Part shown: piece after piece, positions 11,397 through 20,951 of the stretch
How the letters are laid out: each line of letters begins with the position of its first letter
Position numbering within the stretch: position 1 is the stretch's first letter
Assembly: GCA_026636295.1 (NCBI GenBank)
Contig: CP089463.1
Location: forward strand, 496,001 to 560,000
Length of the DNA stretch: 64,000 bases
Origin: Medakamo hakoo
Taxonomy: Eukaryota; Chlorophyta; Trebouxiophyceae; Coccomyxaceae
Reading direction: 5' to 3'
Position numbers and translations under genes: made by a program
Notes under the pieces: model-generated
What the model was told of the DNA's origin: nothing
Seen by the model: the letters and a program-made list of their open reading frames with translations, nothing else
Databases searched by the model: none

Positions 11397-11882
11397 CTGC
11401 GTCTTGGTGGAGAGGTTGGAGGGGAGGGGAGGGGGCGGTGAGGGTTGGACGGGGCGAGGGCACGGGCCGCCGCGCGTGAGAGCGCCGCATGCCTCGCCTT
11501 TGCGCACTCCCCGCCGCCCACTCCCGCGCCGCCGCCCACTCCAGCCACACGCGCTGGGTGAGCCAGCTTCTTCTTTACATGCCACCAGCCAGATCGCCCG
11601 ACCCGGACGGTCGGCAGCCCTCCGCGCCGATCATTTCTCCGCACCTGGGCATTTGCGGCCGACCGACCGCCGCCGGAAAGCGCCCGCCGCGCACGGCCGC
11701 GGCCGGCGCCGGGCGCATGACGAATTGAGCGGCGGGTGCCGTAAGGGCTGTGTGCCAGCAAAGGGTGCGAGCCGGCGAACAGTGCGCGCCCGCCGTCGCC
11801 GCCCACAAGAGTCTGTGCACAAAAGAATGAACAGCGTTCTTGGTAGTGGGCCGCGCATTCCCCCATCAAAAACACGCGCGCG
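11397..11882. other. G6PDH 5' exon/intron region and shared promoter with SEH1
   Basis: About 490 bp hold the missing first exon of G6PDH and the start region of SEH1. Candidate ATGs on the minus strand include 11490 and one near 11718 that opens a transit-like peptide ([20 protein letters not shown]) with a GTGCGC donor after its eighth codon. Neither joins the main exon in frame by one simple intron, so I leave it open. Confidence 0.45.
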
Positions 11883-13111
11883 ATGGGTGACGTCCTCGCC
11901 GACAACGCCCCTCTCCCGGGCGCGCCCACCCCTCTCCTCACCTCCGCCACCAACGCGCCCGGCACGCGCTTGGCCCTGGGAGGCCCGGGCGGCGTCGCCA
12001 TCTATGATGGCGGCGCCGGCGCGCCGCTCTGGTCTCCTGCAAAGGCGGGCAAGTTTGCGTTGCCGGACGGGGCTGCCGCCACGCAGGTGAGTTGGAGGGG
12101 TCGCACGGCACACGCACGTGAATGCCAGGCCGTCCGTGCGCGGCGTTTGAGGGCACGGCGGCGGGCTGGTGCGGAACACGCACAGGGCGCGACCCATCCG
12201 TCCAACCCCACCACCCACCACCACCACCAACTCCCAACACACAGCTCGCCTGGGCGCACCCGGACGCCGGCCAGGCCTTGGCCGTCGCAGCGTCCGATGG
12301 CACCGTCTCCATTTGGCAGGAGCGGGCGGCGGGGGGCGGGTGGGAGCGTGGAGGAGGCGCGGCCTGGCGCGTGCCGGGCGGCGCCGGCCCCCGGCCACCA
12401 CCCCTCGCCTGGGCACCGCCCGGCTTGGGTCCACGCCTGGCCGTCGGGTGTGGCGACGGCACGGTGCGCGTGTACGTGGGCACCTCTCTCCTAGACGCGC
12501 CGGCCTGGGAGCTGGAGTCGGAGTTAAGTGCGGGCGGCGGCGGCGGCGACGGTGGAGTGACCGCGCTCGCCTGGCGAGCGGATGGCTGCGACGACGGCGG
12601 CGGGCGCGGGCCCGCCACCCTGCCCGCCCTGCTGGCCGTGGGGACGGCCAGCGGGTCCGCAGCCGTCTGGGCGCACCGCCCCTCCACGGGCGACTGGGCG
12701 CGTGCGGTGGCGTTCACGGACGGCGGGTCAACAGCGCGCCCCATCACCGCCCTCGCCTGGGCGCCGCGGCTGGGCCGCCCGGCCGAGCTGGTGGCCGTGT
12801 CGAGCGCCGAGGCCATCACCATCCACGCCCTGGCCGGCCCCGCGGACGGGCCGTCCTGTTCGACTGTGGCCACCCTGTCCCCGCCAGGCCTGGGCCAGGC
12901 CCCCGGCGGCGGCGGCGGCGGCGTGTGGGCGCTGGAATTTGACGCGTTTGGGACGTGGCTGGCCGCGTCTGTCGCCGGGCGCGTCGTGAGCGAGGGCGAG
13001 GCCGCCGCTGCGGCTGCCGCCCCTCCACCGCCGCCGCGGGTGTGTCTGTGGCGACCGACACTGGCGGGCGACTGGCAGCTCCAGGGCGAAGTCGTGGCGG
13101 GGCCCGGGTAG
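11883..13111 (+). CDS. SEH1: Nucleoporin SEH1, WD40 protein
   Basis: WD40 propeller of the Y-complex of the nuclear pore and of the GATOR2/SEACAT complex. Two exons, 11883-12086 and 12245-13111, give 356 residues, the usual family size. Blade motifs include [20 protein letters not shown] with IWQE, then [20 protein letters not shown] followed by AWELESEL, which matches the Seh1-specific LGL.LA..S.DG.VRIYEA...W.LQ block. The last blade reads [20 protein letters not shown]13 is the nearest relative; the APDV/W-LQ-type blade and the final DNW-like strand favour SEH1. The start context is GCGATGGGTGACG. The stop is followed by a GT-rich stretch, and LIP1 ends 85 bp away on the other strand. Confidence 0.85.
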
Positions 13112-13195
13112 TGTGCAGTGGTGTGTGTGTGAAAGGCGAGGAATGGAAAAACCATCGCGCAACACCCCACCCCCCACCCCACCTCCACCCCATCG

Positions 13196-14791
13196 TCAAC
13201 TCGCCGCTTCGACCGCCTCGCCTCCGCCCTTGCCCCTTTTCCCGTCCTTCAGCATGGCCGCCAGGTAAAACTCTCCCGCCCGGTAGGAAGACCGCACCAT
13301 CGGCCCGCCCGCCGCGTACGCAAACCCCAGCGCCTCCGCCGCCGCCACAAACCCGTCAAACGCGCCGGGCGTCACGTACTCGGCCACCGGCATGTGCCGC
13401 TTGGTGGGGCGCATGTACTGCCCAAAAGTGACGACGTCGACGCCCGCGGCCCGCAGCAGGGCCAGCGCCTCCAGCACCTCTTCCTTCGACTCGCCGCAGC
13501 CCAGCATCAGGGAGGTTTTGGTCAGGCGCGCGCCCGCGGCCTTGGCCGCCACGAGCGTGGCCACGCTCTGGTCCCACCCGGCCCGCCGGTCGCGGACGGA
13601 GGCTTGGAGGCGGGGCACGGTTTCCACGTTGTGGGCGTAGACGTCCAGGCCGGAGGACACGACGGTCCGCACGCCGTCCACGTCCCCCCGGAAGTCGGGG
13701 ACGAGCGCTTCGACCAGCAAGCGGCCGCCCGTGCGGGCTTTGAGCTCGCGCACCGTCGCCGCGATGTGCGCCGCCCCGCCGTCCGGCAAGTCGTCCCGGT
13801 CCACGGACGTCAGGACGACGTAGTCGATGCCCCACTCGGCGACGGCGGTCGCGACATTGGCGGGCTCCGCCGGGTCAAGCGGCGGTGGAGTGGACGACGT
13901 TTTCACGGCACAAAAGCGGCAACCTGGGGGCGGCGGTGGTGGGGTTTTTTACGGGACGGGGTGAGACAAGAAATGGTGTGTCGCGCTCACGTGCCCTCCC
14001 CCCCCCCCTCCTCTCTCTCTCTCTCTCCGCAAAGCAACCCCAGACTCACCGCGGGTGCACGTGTCCCCCATCAGCATGATTGTTGCCGTCGCGGTGTGGC
14101 CGTCGCCGCCGCCCCAGCACTCGCCCACGTTGGGGCACCGGGCTTCCTCGCACACGGTCGCCAATTTCAGGTCGCGCAGCCGGGACTTGATGCGGGCGTA
14201 CGCCGAGCCGTCGTCTCCACCGGGGACGGTGCGTTTGAGCCAGTCGGGCTTGCGCGTTTTTTCCTGCCGAGGTCATAGAGGGGGGGTCGCGTGGTTGGTT
14301 TTCCCGTCGTGGTTGGAGTTTTCGCGCATCGGCTCGTGTCGTTTCGTTTCCATCCCCCTCCCCTCCTCTCTCACCTTCCAGTTGGGCGCGCGGACAGAGT
14401 AGTCGGACCCGCGCTGCTTGACGAAGTCGGCAAAGTCCGGGCCTGTCGTTCGTGTTGGGGATGGAGTGAGTGAGCAAGCGACGGTCGGGCCAGCGCGCGC
14501 GCGCAGCGCCGTTTTGCGTTTTTTTTTTTCGCTTTCGTTTCGAGACAGAGGGAGAGTCCCGCCCCCCCGACCCCCCCCCGTACCTTCAGCCAGGCGCTGG
14601 CGCAGACTCTCCATAGCAGCGGCCGCTGGTGGGGTGGGTGACGCGGCGGAGGCGAAAGTGCTGCGCAGCAGCGTCACCGTCGGCGCGTGGCCAGCGGCAC
14701 CAGCGCTGCCACTCAACGCCGAGCAGCCCGCGAGCGCGTGGGAGGACAGGCGCCAGGCGGCGGAGGCGGCGGAGGACGCGGCGGACCGCAT
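13196..14791 (-). CDS. LIP1: Lipoyl synthase, mitochondrial
   Basis: Radical-SAM enzyme that inserts two sulphur atoms into octanoyl groups on lipoyl domains of the 2-oxoacid dehydrogenases and glycine cleavage H protein. Four exons (14584-14791, 14375-14442, 14050-14263, 13196-13923) give 405 residues. Both iron-sulphur motifs are intact: the auxiliary cluster [12 protein letters not shown] (CX4CX5C) and the SAM cluster CTRGCRFC (CX3CX2C), the latter created exactly by the third splice. [28 protein letters not shown] and the C-terminal RSSYRAGEF are family hallmarks. The N-terminus, rich in Ser/Ala/Arg with few acids ([20 protein letters not shown]), looks like a mitochondrial presequence. 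Introns contain an 11-nt T run (14519-14529, plus strand) and a C run near 14002. This is the most intron-rich gene here. Confidence 0.95.
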
Positions 14792-14964
14792 GACTTTTGG
14801 CTGTGTGGCGCGGTCTTTCCTGTCCTCTCTCTCCGTCCGCGCTGTGTGTGTGTGTGTGTGTGTGAGGAGAGCGAGTGAGCACGCAAAGAAACGTTAACGT
14901 CGCTGGCCAGAGACGCGAACGAGCGACACACCCCATCCCAGACTCCGCGTCCGCCCCACAAACC
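14792..14964. promoter_or_regulatory. Divergent promoter LIP1/GRAM gene with TG repeat
   Basis: 173 bp between two divergent ATGs. It contains an uninterrupted (TG)11 repeat at 14843-14864. No TATA box or other known element is visible. Confidence 0.55.
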
Positions 14965-15749
14965 ATGGCAGCTAACCCGCCGCTCACCCAGCTGGCCGAC
15001 GGCACGCTGGCTCCGACCGTCGACGCCGCGGCGGCAGAGGCGCTCGTCCTCGCGCGCACGGGCATGCGCTTCACCATCGACAACGTGCGCACGCCCTCTA
15101 AAAAGTGAGTCGGACGCTGGGCGAAGCCCAGGGTGGGAGGGTAAGGATGCGCGTGTGTCGTGAGGGGTGGGAGGGGTTGAAAGCGAAGCGCCGCCTGGCC
15201 GGCGGCGGCCGTGCATTGTGCGGCTGGCGCTCCAGTGGGTCGTCCTCTCACCATCTTCCCATCCACCACCATCCCGCCGGTTTCCTTTCACACACCAGGT
15301 GGTCGTCCGTCCCCGGCACGCTCTACCTCACCACCTCCCGCCTCGTCTTCATTGCCACGACCGCCGACCCGTCCGGCCTCGTCGCCTTTGCCCTGCCGCT
15401 GGCCTCCCTCTCCCGCGACACCGACTTTGTCCAGCCCCTGTTCGCGGCCAACAACTTGAAGGGCTCTGTCTCTGCTGCCACGGGCGAGGCGCACGCCTTC
15501 AAACTGGAGTTCAAGGAGGGCGGGACGGGGACGTTCCTGCCGCTGTACTTCAACCTGCTGGAACTGAACCGGGTGCTGGCGCAGCAAGGCGGCGGCGGTG
15601 GTGGTGCGAGCGCGGCGGCCGCGCCTGCCGCCGACGCCGGTCCGGCCCCGCCGCCGCCCGCGCCCCCCAAGCCGGACGTCGCCACCGCCTTTGTCGACCC
15701 GTCCGACCCGACCAAACTGTTCCTGACGGAGCCGGCGACCAAGCAATGA
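14965..15749 (+). CDS. GRAM-domain protein, WBP2-like
   Basis: Small cytoplasmic protein of the family shared by animal WBP2 and plant At5g11680-type proteins, built on a GRAM/PH fold; the plant function is not established. Two exons, 14965-15104 and 15299-15749, give 196 residues. The splice restores KKWSSVPGTLYLTTSRLVFI, the GRAM core. FVQPLFAANNLKGSV and KLEFKEGGTGTFLPLYF correspond to the plant family blocks QPIFHCNNIAGKV and FKEGGCGTFVPLFLN. The C-terminal 50 residues are Ala/Pro-rich with no PPxY motif, so binding to WW domains as in animal WBP2 is unlikely. The start context is AACCATGGCAGC. Confidence 0.82.
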
Positions 15750-15897
15750 GAGGTTGGGGACGAGGAGATGTTGTTTGTCGCGCGACCACGCTCCGGTGGG
15801 CGTGTTTTGTGTGTCTCCCCCATGGTTCCATCCACCCACACCCACCCCTGCCTCCCTCCCCCCACGCCTCCGCCCCCTCCCCACCAAATCTCTCTCT

Positions 15898-18800
15898 CTA
15901 AGCCAGCGTCGCGCCCGCTGCCGCGCACATGTCCCGCAAGCGAGCCTGCGGGTCCGCCGGCACGTGCGCCGCGATGAGGGCGGGGAACACGCCCGGCCGG
16001 GCCGCACACCCGCGCGCGAGCTCGGCCGCCAGGCCCGCGCCCGGGCTGGGGATGGACGGCAGCGCGTCGTCGGCGGGCGTGCCCTCGGGCGGCGGGGCGG
16101 CGTGGCGCAGGACGGCGTACCCGCCCGCTGCTGCTGCCGCCGCCGCGGCGGCGACGTCCGCGCCGCCGTCGTCGTCGTCGTCGTGCAGGTGGTGCGGGCG
16201 GTGGGGGCCGCCCACGCCCGCGGCCGCGCCGGCCGCAATGCCGACCGCGTCGCCCAGCAGGCTGCCCCACAGGCCCGGGTCGTCGGCCAGGGCGGGGACG
16301 TCGACCAGGGCAGCCGCCGTGCCAACCGCCAGGACCTTGCGGTCGGCGGCGGTCGCGCCGACGGCGGCGGGCGCGAGGCCCGGCGCCCAGACCTGGCGGA
16401 CGAGCGCGCCGGCAAAGAGCCCCGGCTGGACGGCGTCGACGGCCGCGGCCAGGGACGCGCCGCCCTCCAGGGCGGCGGTCGCGGCGCAAAAGGTGATCAG
16501 ACCGGCCGCAAAGCGTGGTGTGCGGCCGGCCTGCAGGCGGCGGAGCAGCAGGGACCAGAGGGTCGGGGCGTAGGGTGCGAGCGCGCCGCGCGGCGCGCCC
16601 CGCAACAGCGCGACGGCCACCCGCATGGACTCGCCGTCCGCCGCCTTGGTCGACACCAGCTTCTGCAGGACGCCCAGCACGGCCTCCAGCTGGCCGGCCG
16701 CGACGATCGACCCGCCCGCGCGCAGCAGCAGGGCGCGAAGGAAGCGGGCGAGGGCGGGCACGTTGGCAGGCCGCTCCCAGAACGCGGGCGCGAGCAGCGG
16801 CGGGAGCAGGCCGCTGTACGCCGCCGGCAGCGGGGACGGCGGCCCGCTCGGCCCGCCCGCCCCCGGCACCGCCGGCCGGGCTTCCACCAGCTGGGCCAGC
16901 ACCTGGAAGGTGTACGGGTGGAAGTCGGCGACGTCGTTTTGGAGGGCGACGGTCAGCGGCGGGAACAGCGCGGCCTCCAGCGCGTTGAGGGCGGGCTCGC
17001 CCGCGGGCGCGGCCTGGGACACGAGGCAGGCCACGCCTTCGAAGAGGGCGTGCGCGAACCCCGGCTGGCCAGGGTTGGCGGCGGCGCGCGACAGGAGGGC
17101 GGCCAGCCGGGCGAGGACGGTCGGCGCGTACGGCGCGAGCGACGCCCCGCCCGCGGCCGACAGCACGCGGACGATGGCGCGCATGACGTACTCGTTCTCC
17201 GCGGAGTCCGGGTGGTCCAACGCTGCAAAAAGGCCGTCCAGCAGGGACGGGAGGAGGGGCGCCAAGTCGGACGGCGGGACGCGGGGTTCGGAGGCGGACG
17301 GCGCGGCGCCCGGTCCGTTGCCAGCCGCTGAGGACGGCACGCGCGCGGCGAGCAGGCGGTCGATGAACAGGGCGGCGTACGAGTGGAGGACGTTGGCCGG
17401 CGCCGCCAGGCAGGCGACGGCGTCCGGGAGGAGGGCCAAGAGCGCCGGCGTGGGCAGCGTCGCCCGGAACAGCGTCGCAAAGCGCAGCGCGTCGGCCGCG
17501 AGCACGTCGGGCCCGATGGACCCGGGCGGGCAGGGCGTCGCGCCGGGTGGCGCGGCGGCCGCGGGGCCGCCGCCGCCGCCGGCGGCGGCACCCGCCCTGA
17601 GCGCCGCCGCCCGGCCCGCCAGCTCGGGCGCGACGTGCCGCCCGAAAAAGTCCGGGACGTCGACGAGGTCGGTGGTGCCGGCCACGCCGCCCGCGGCCGT
17701 GCGCGCGCGCGCGGCGAGCGCGGAGACAAGGTAGACGGCGCAGTCCTTGGCGCGCCAGCCGTCCTCCCCGCCCGCCGCGCTGCCGGCCAGCAGGCCGCCG
17801 ACCAAGCGGGACAGTTCTGCCGTGACAGCTTCCGGGAAGCGGGCGGCCAACGCCCGCACCAGCTCCGTCGCCGCGCGGCGCCGCGTGTCCGCGTCGCCGC
17901 CCTCGGCGTCGCGGCGGATGTACTCGACGAAATGAAACTCAAACAGCTCTTCCGTGTCTGGCCGCAAGCGGAGGGAAGGCAGGACGACGGCGCCGCACAC
18001 CTGTGCGAGCGCGCCCTCGGCCGAAAACAGGCTGGCGTGCACGGACTTTGCGACCGTGGTCAGGAAACGCGTCGACGCCATGGCCAGGCCGTCCGCGCCG
18101 GGCGTGGCGGGCAGGCCGACGAGCAGCGCCCACACGTCCCGCGCAAAGGACGGCAGGAAGGGCGCAAACTCGTCTTCGTTGACCTCCATGAACAACGTGG
18201 CGGCGTCGGCCACCGCCCGGCGCAGGGCGTCCGTCGGCGATTCGACGTCCGGGTCGGTGGGCTGGGTGCCGGGCGGGGCGGGGAGGGTCAGGGCGGCGTG
18301 CAGCGCGGCCATCCAGCCCGGCAGCGCGGCCTCAAAGTCTTCGGTCAGGCCGGGCGAGTTGAGCGAGAAGAACACGCGGACGGCCAGGCGCGCGGTGGAG
18401 AGGGCGAGCCGCGCCGCCGCCAGGGCTTCCGCCTCGCCCGGGGCGGCGGCCAGGACGGTCGCCGCGGCCCGGGCCCGTTCTAGGGCGCCCTCCAGCGCGG
18501 CCAGCAGGGGGCGGACGAGGGCCTGGGAGTACTCCAGCTCGGACGACAGGGCGGGCGTCATGAAGGAACCGCGGTAACGCTTGTAGATCGCGTTGGCCGT
18601 CTCCAAGACGCCGTGCACGGCGGGCGGGCTCCCACCCTCCAGCCGGGTGATGAGGTCGGGCAGGAGCTCGGGCCACCGGGCCGGGAAGTCGGACGCGCCG
18701 ATCAGCGCCAGGCCTTCGGCGAGCTGCGAGCGCACGATGGGCGGCGCGGCGAGCATCAGCCCGGTGATGAGGCCGCGCACCTGGCCCTTCTCCGGGTCCG

Positions 18801-19257
18801 GAATGGGCGCCGGCGTGTTGCCGTCCGCGTCTTCTTTGGGCGACCAGTGAAACTTGACGTGGTTTTTAAAGTTGACGGCCGCGGCCTGGCGCAGCTCGAC
18901 GGGCACGTCGGTGGAGACGATCTGTGCGCGGATGGAGAGAGGAGACAGGAGAGGTGAGCGCGGTGTGCGCGGGTGTCGGCGCAGCGCGCGCTCGTGCGCC
19001 TTCCCACCACCTCGCTTACCTTCAACAGCGCAAACGCATACCCGGGCTGTTGAGCCGCCTGTGCCAGGGCGGCTTCCGCTTGCTTGATGACGGCCTGTTG
19101 ATTGGGTGCGGAGTGGGCGGGTGTGAGGGTGGGGAGTCGCTGATGCGAGAGCGGTCGCGAATGCGCGAGCCGAGCGCACACACAACCAAAAACGCACCGG
19201 GTTGGTGGACAGCGTCTGGACGAGCGCGTCCCGCAGGGGGCGGGTGGCGTCGTCCAT
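15898..19257 (-). CDS. CSE1: Exportin-2 (importin-alpha re-exporter)
   Basis: HEAT-repeat karyopherin that returns importin-alpha to the cytoplasm with RanGTP. Three exons: 19198-19257 (20 codons), 19020-19094 (25 codons) and a 3,024-nt exon 15898-18921, giving 1,052 residues, a little longer than usual because of Ala-rich loops. The N-terminus joins as MDDATRPLRDALVQTLSTNP then AVIKQAEAALAQAAQQPGYA, the importin-beta N domain. NFKNHVKFHWSPKE, LIGASDFPARWPELLPDL and MEVNEDEFAPFLPSFARDVW are Cse1 blocks. The C-terminus is Ala/Leu-rich HEAT-like repeats. Its divergent neighbour is UBLCP1, 342 bp away. Confidence 0.93.
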   Translation of the reverse strand: MDDATRPLRDALVQTLSTNPVRFWLCVRSARAFATALASATPHPHTRPLRTQSTGRHQASGSRPGTGGSTARVCVCAVEGKRGGGKAHERALRRHPRTPRSPLLSPLSIRAQIVSTDVPVELRQAAAVNFKNHVKFHWSPKEDADGNTPAPIPDPEKGQVRGLITGLMLAAPPIVRSQLAEGLALIGASDFPARWPELLPDLITRLEGGSPPAVHGVLETANAIYKRYRGSFMTPALSSELEYSQALVRPLLAALEGALERARAAATVLAAAPGEAEALAAARLALSTARLAVRVFFSLNSPGLTEDFEAALPGWMAALHAALTLPAPPGTQPTDPDVESPTDALRRAVADAATLFMEVNEDEFAPFLPSFARDVWALLVGLPATPGADGLAMASTRFLTTVAKSVHASLFSAEGALAQVCGAVVLPSLRLRPDTEELFEFHFVEYIRRDAEGGDADTRRRAATELVRALAARFPEAVTAELSRLVGGLLAGSAAGGEDGWRAKDCAVYLVSALAARARTAAGGVAGTTDLVDVPDFFGRHVAPELAGRAAALRAGAAAGGGGGPAAAAPPGATPCPPGSIGPDVLAADALRFATLFRATLPTPALLALLPDAVACLAAPANVLHSYAALFIDRLLAARVPSSAAGNGPGAAPSASEPRVPPSDLAPLLPSLLDGLFAALDHPDSAENEYVMRAIVRVLSAAGGASLAPYAPTVLARLAALLSRAAANPGQPGFAHALFEGVACLVSQAAPAGEPALNALEAALFPPLTVALQNDVADFHPYTFQVLAQLVEARPAVPGAGGPSGPPSPLPAAYSGLLPPLLAPAFWERPANVPALARFLRALLLRAGGSIVAAGQLEAVLGVLQKLVSTKAADGESMRVAVALLRGAPRGALAPYAPTLWSLLLRRLQAGRTPRFAAGLITFCAATAALEGGASLAAAVDAVQPGLFAGALVRQVWAPGLAPAAVGATAADRKVLAVGTAAALVDVPALADDPGLWGSLLGDAVGIAAGAAAGVGGPHRPHHLHDDDDDGGADVAAAAAAAAAGGYAVLRHAAPPPEGTPADDALPSIPSPGAGLAAELARGCAARPGVFPALIAAHVPADPQARLRDMCAAAGATLA

Positions 19258-19599
19258 GGGTGCGAGCGGCGGGTGGGGAGGGTCGTGAGGGTTGCTGTGG
19301 CCCCCGGGTTGTTGCTCCCTCTCCGCGCCGCGCCCGGCGTTCTTTTCGCGTCTGGGGGCCGCGGCGGGCGGGCGTTTCACTTGCTCTTTGCGCGCTCTCC
19401 GCTCCGGCTTTGAGCGCGGGTCGCCCTGCCTTCCTCCCAGCCCGGGCGCCTCAAACCGCTGCGCACGGGAGGCTTCAGACGCTAGCCACTCGCGCACCCG
19501 GGCTGTGAAGCGTGCGGCCGTCTCCCCGTGTGACCGCGGCGAGCACGGCGGGCATTCGTTTCCTCGCGTCGCTCTCTCCATCCCACCACCCACCAAACC
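19258..19599. promoter_or_regulatory. Divergent CSE1/UBLCP1 intergenic region
   Basis: 342 bp between divergent start codons. GC-rich with no recognised element; an ORF reads through it but shows no protein similarity that I recognise. Confidence 0.5.
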
Positions 19600-20763
19600 A
19601 TGGCCGGCCCGTCCACCGTCGCTCTCGCCTTCAAGTGGTCTGCGACGACCTTTGAGCTCGATCTGCCTTCCTCGTCCACCGTCGCCGACCTGAAGGCGGC
19701 CATCGAAGCCCGGACGGCCGTCCCTGCTTCGCGCCAGAAAATCTTGGGCCTCAAACACGCGGCCACCAACAAGCCGGCCGCCGACACCGACGCCGTCGGC
19801 GACCTGGCCCCAGGCAAGCCGGGGACGCGGTTCATGGTGCTGGGCGCGGCCGGCGCCGCCGACCCGGCCGCGGCCCTGGCCGCCGCCGCCGCAGCCGCAG
19901 CCGCCGGCCCGCCCCTCGAAGACGACTGGGCGTCGGACGACTCGGCGCCTGGCCGCCGGGCGGCCGAAGACGAAGTCCCGGTCCCAGACCGCCCGGAAAA
20001 CCAGGAGAAGCTGTCGAAACGCATCGCGGCGTTCCAGCCCGTCATCCGCGCCCCGCCCCGCCCCGGCAAAAAACTGTTGGTGTGCGACATCGATTACTGC
20101 TTGTTCGACCTGGGCGGCGGGCCGTCGGCCACCGCGGTCATGCGCCCGTTCCTCCCCGGCTTCTTCGCGGCCGTCTACCCGCACTACGACATCCACATTT
20201 GGAGTGCGTCCTCGATGAAGTTCGTCGAACTGAAAATGCGCGAGATGGGCGTCGCGGACGATCCGCGCTACACGCTGAGCTGTTACCTCGACCACCGCGC
20301 GATGGTGACGGTGCGGACGGCCCGCCACGGCGTGTACGACTGCAAGCCCCTGCCCCTGATCTGGGCCAAGTTTCCGGGCGTGTACGGCCCCCACAACACG
20401 ATCATGCTGGACGACCTGAAGCGCAACTACGTGTTTAACCCGGCCAACGGGCTGGTGATCCGGCCGTACAAGAGGTCGGCGACCAACCACGCGACGGACC
20501 GCGAACTGGAGAAGCTGGCGGTCTACCTGCTGGACATTGCGGGGCGGGACAGCTTCGAGGGCCTGCGCCACTCGCGGTGGGAGCGGACGGTCGGCGCGGA
20601 CCGGATCGCGCGCCTGCTCGCCGCGCCGCCGGGGCGCGGGCTGGCCGCGCTCGGGTTGGAGCGCCGGGCGGCTGTGGAGGAGGAAGAGGGTGGGGGCGGT
20701 GCCCAGCCGCCGCCACTCTCTCACCCTCCGCCGCCGGGTCCGGACGCTCCGGCCGGCGGGTGA
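19600..20763 (+). CDS. UBLCP1: Ubiquitin-like domain-containing CTD phosphatase 1
   Basis: Nuclear phosphatase that binds the 26S proteasome through its ubiquitin-like domain and dephosphorylates the regulatory particle. Single exon, 387 residues. Residues 5-80 are the ubiquitin-like fold (VALAFKWSATTFELDLPSSS and DLKAAIEARTAVPASRQKIL). Residues 145-335 are the FCP1/SCP-type HAD domain: KKLLVCDIDYCLFDLG, HIWSASSMKFVELKM and MLDDLKRNYVFNP. The HAD nucleophile motif is DIDYC instead of the usual DLDYT, so the fifth position is Cys; both Asp residues are kept. The C-terminal 40 residues are acidic/Pro-rich. The start context is AAACCATGGCCGG. Confidence 0.93.
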   Translation: MAGPSTVALAFKWSATTFELDLPSSSTVADLKAAIEARTAVPASRQKILGLKHAATNKPAADTDAVGDLAPGKPGTRFMVLGAAGAADPAAALAAAAAAAAAGPPLEDDWASDDSAPGRRAAEDEVPVPDRPENQEKLSKRIAAFQPVIRAPPRPGKKLLVCDIDYCLFDLGGGPSATAVMRPFLPGFFAAVYPHYDIHIWSASSMKFVELKMREMGVADDPRYTLSCYLDHRAMVTVRTARHGVYDCKPLPLIWAKFPGVYGPHNTIMLDDLKRNYVFNPANGLVIRPYKRSATNHATDRELEKLAVYLLDIAGRDSFEGLRHSRWERTVGADRIARLLAAPPGRGLAALGLERRAAVEEEEGGGGAQPPPLSHPPPPGPDAPAGG

Positions 20764-20776
20764 GAGAGTGGAGGAG

Positions 20777-20800
20777 GGGGCGGGTGTGACCGCCCGCCCC
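20777..20800. other. Perfect GC hairpin between convergent gene ends
   Basis: GGGGCGGG, an 8-nt loop, then CCCGCCCC followed by TTT, 13 nt after the UBLCP1 stop. It could act at the RNA level in the UBLCP1 3' UTR. Function is unknown; runs of G/C are common here, but an 8-bp perfect stem is not. Confidence 0.5.
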
Positions 20801-20951
20801 TTTCATCCATCCACCCAGCGTAGAAGCGTGTGCAAAAAACGAAAACATGGCGACGGGACGAGACTGGTGACTGCTTTTTTTTCTCAACAACGACCTAAAC
20901 ACACACGCACTCTCCCCCCCCACCACCACCACCACCACCACGCTCTCTCTC

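Noticed and set aside
11550-11585. Apparent G6PDH starts at 11585 and 11550
   Set aside because: Both codons are GTG, not ATG, and their frames do not join the main exon in a simple way.
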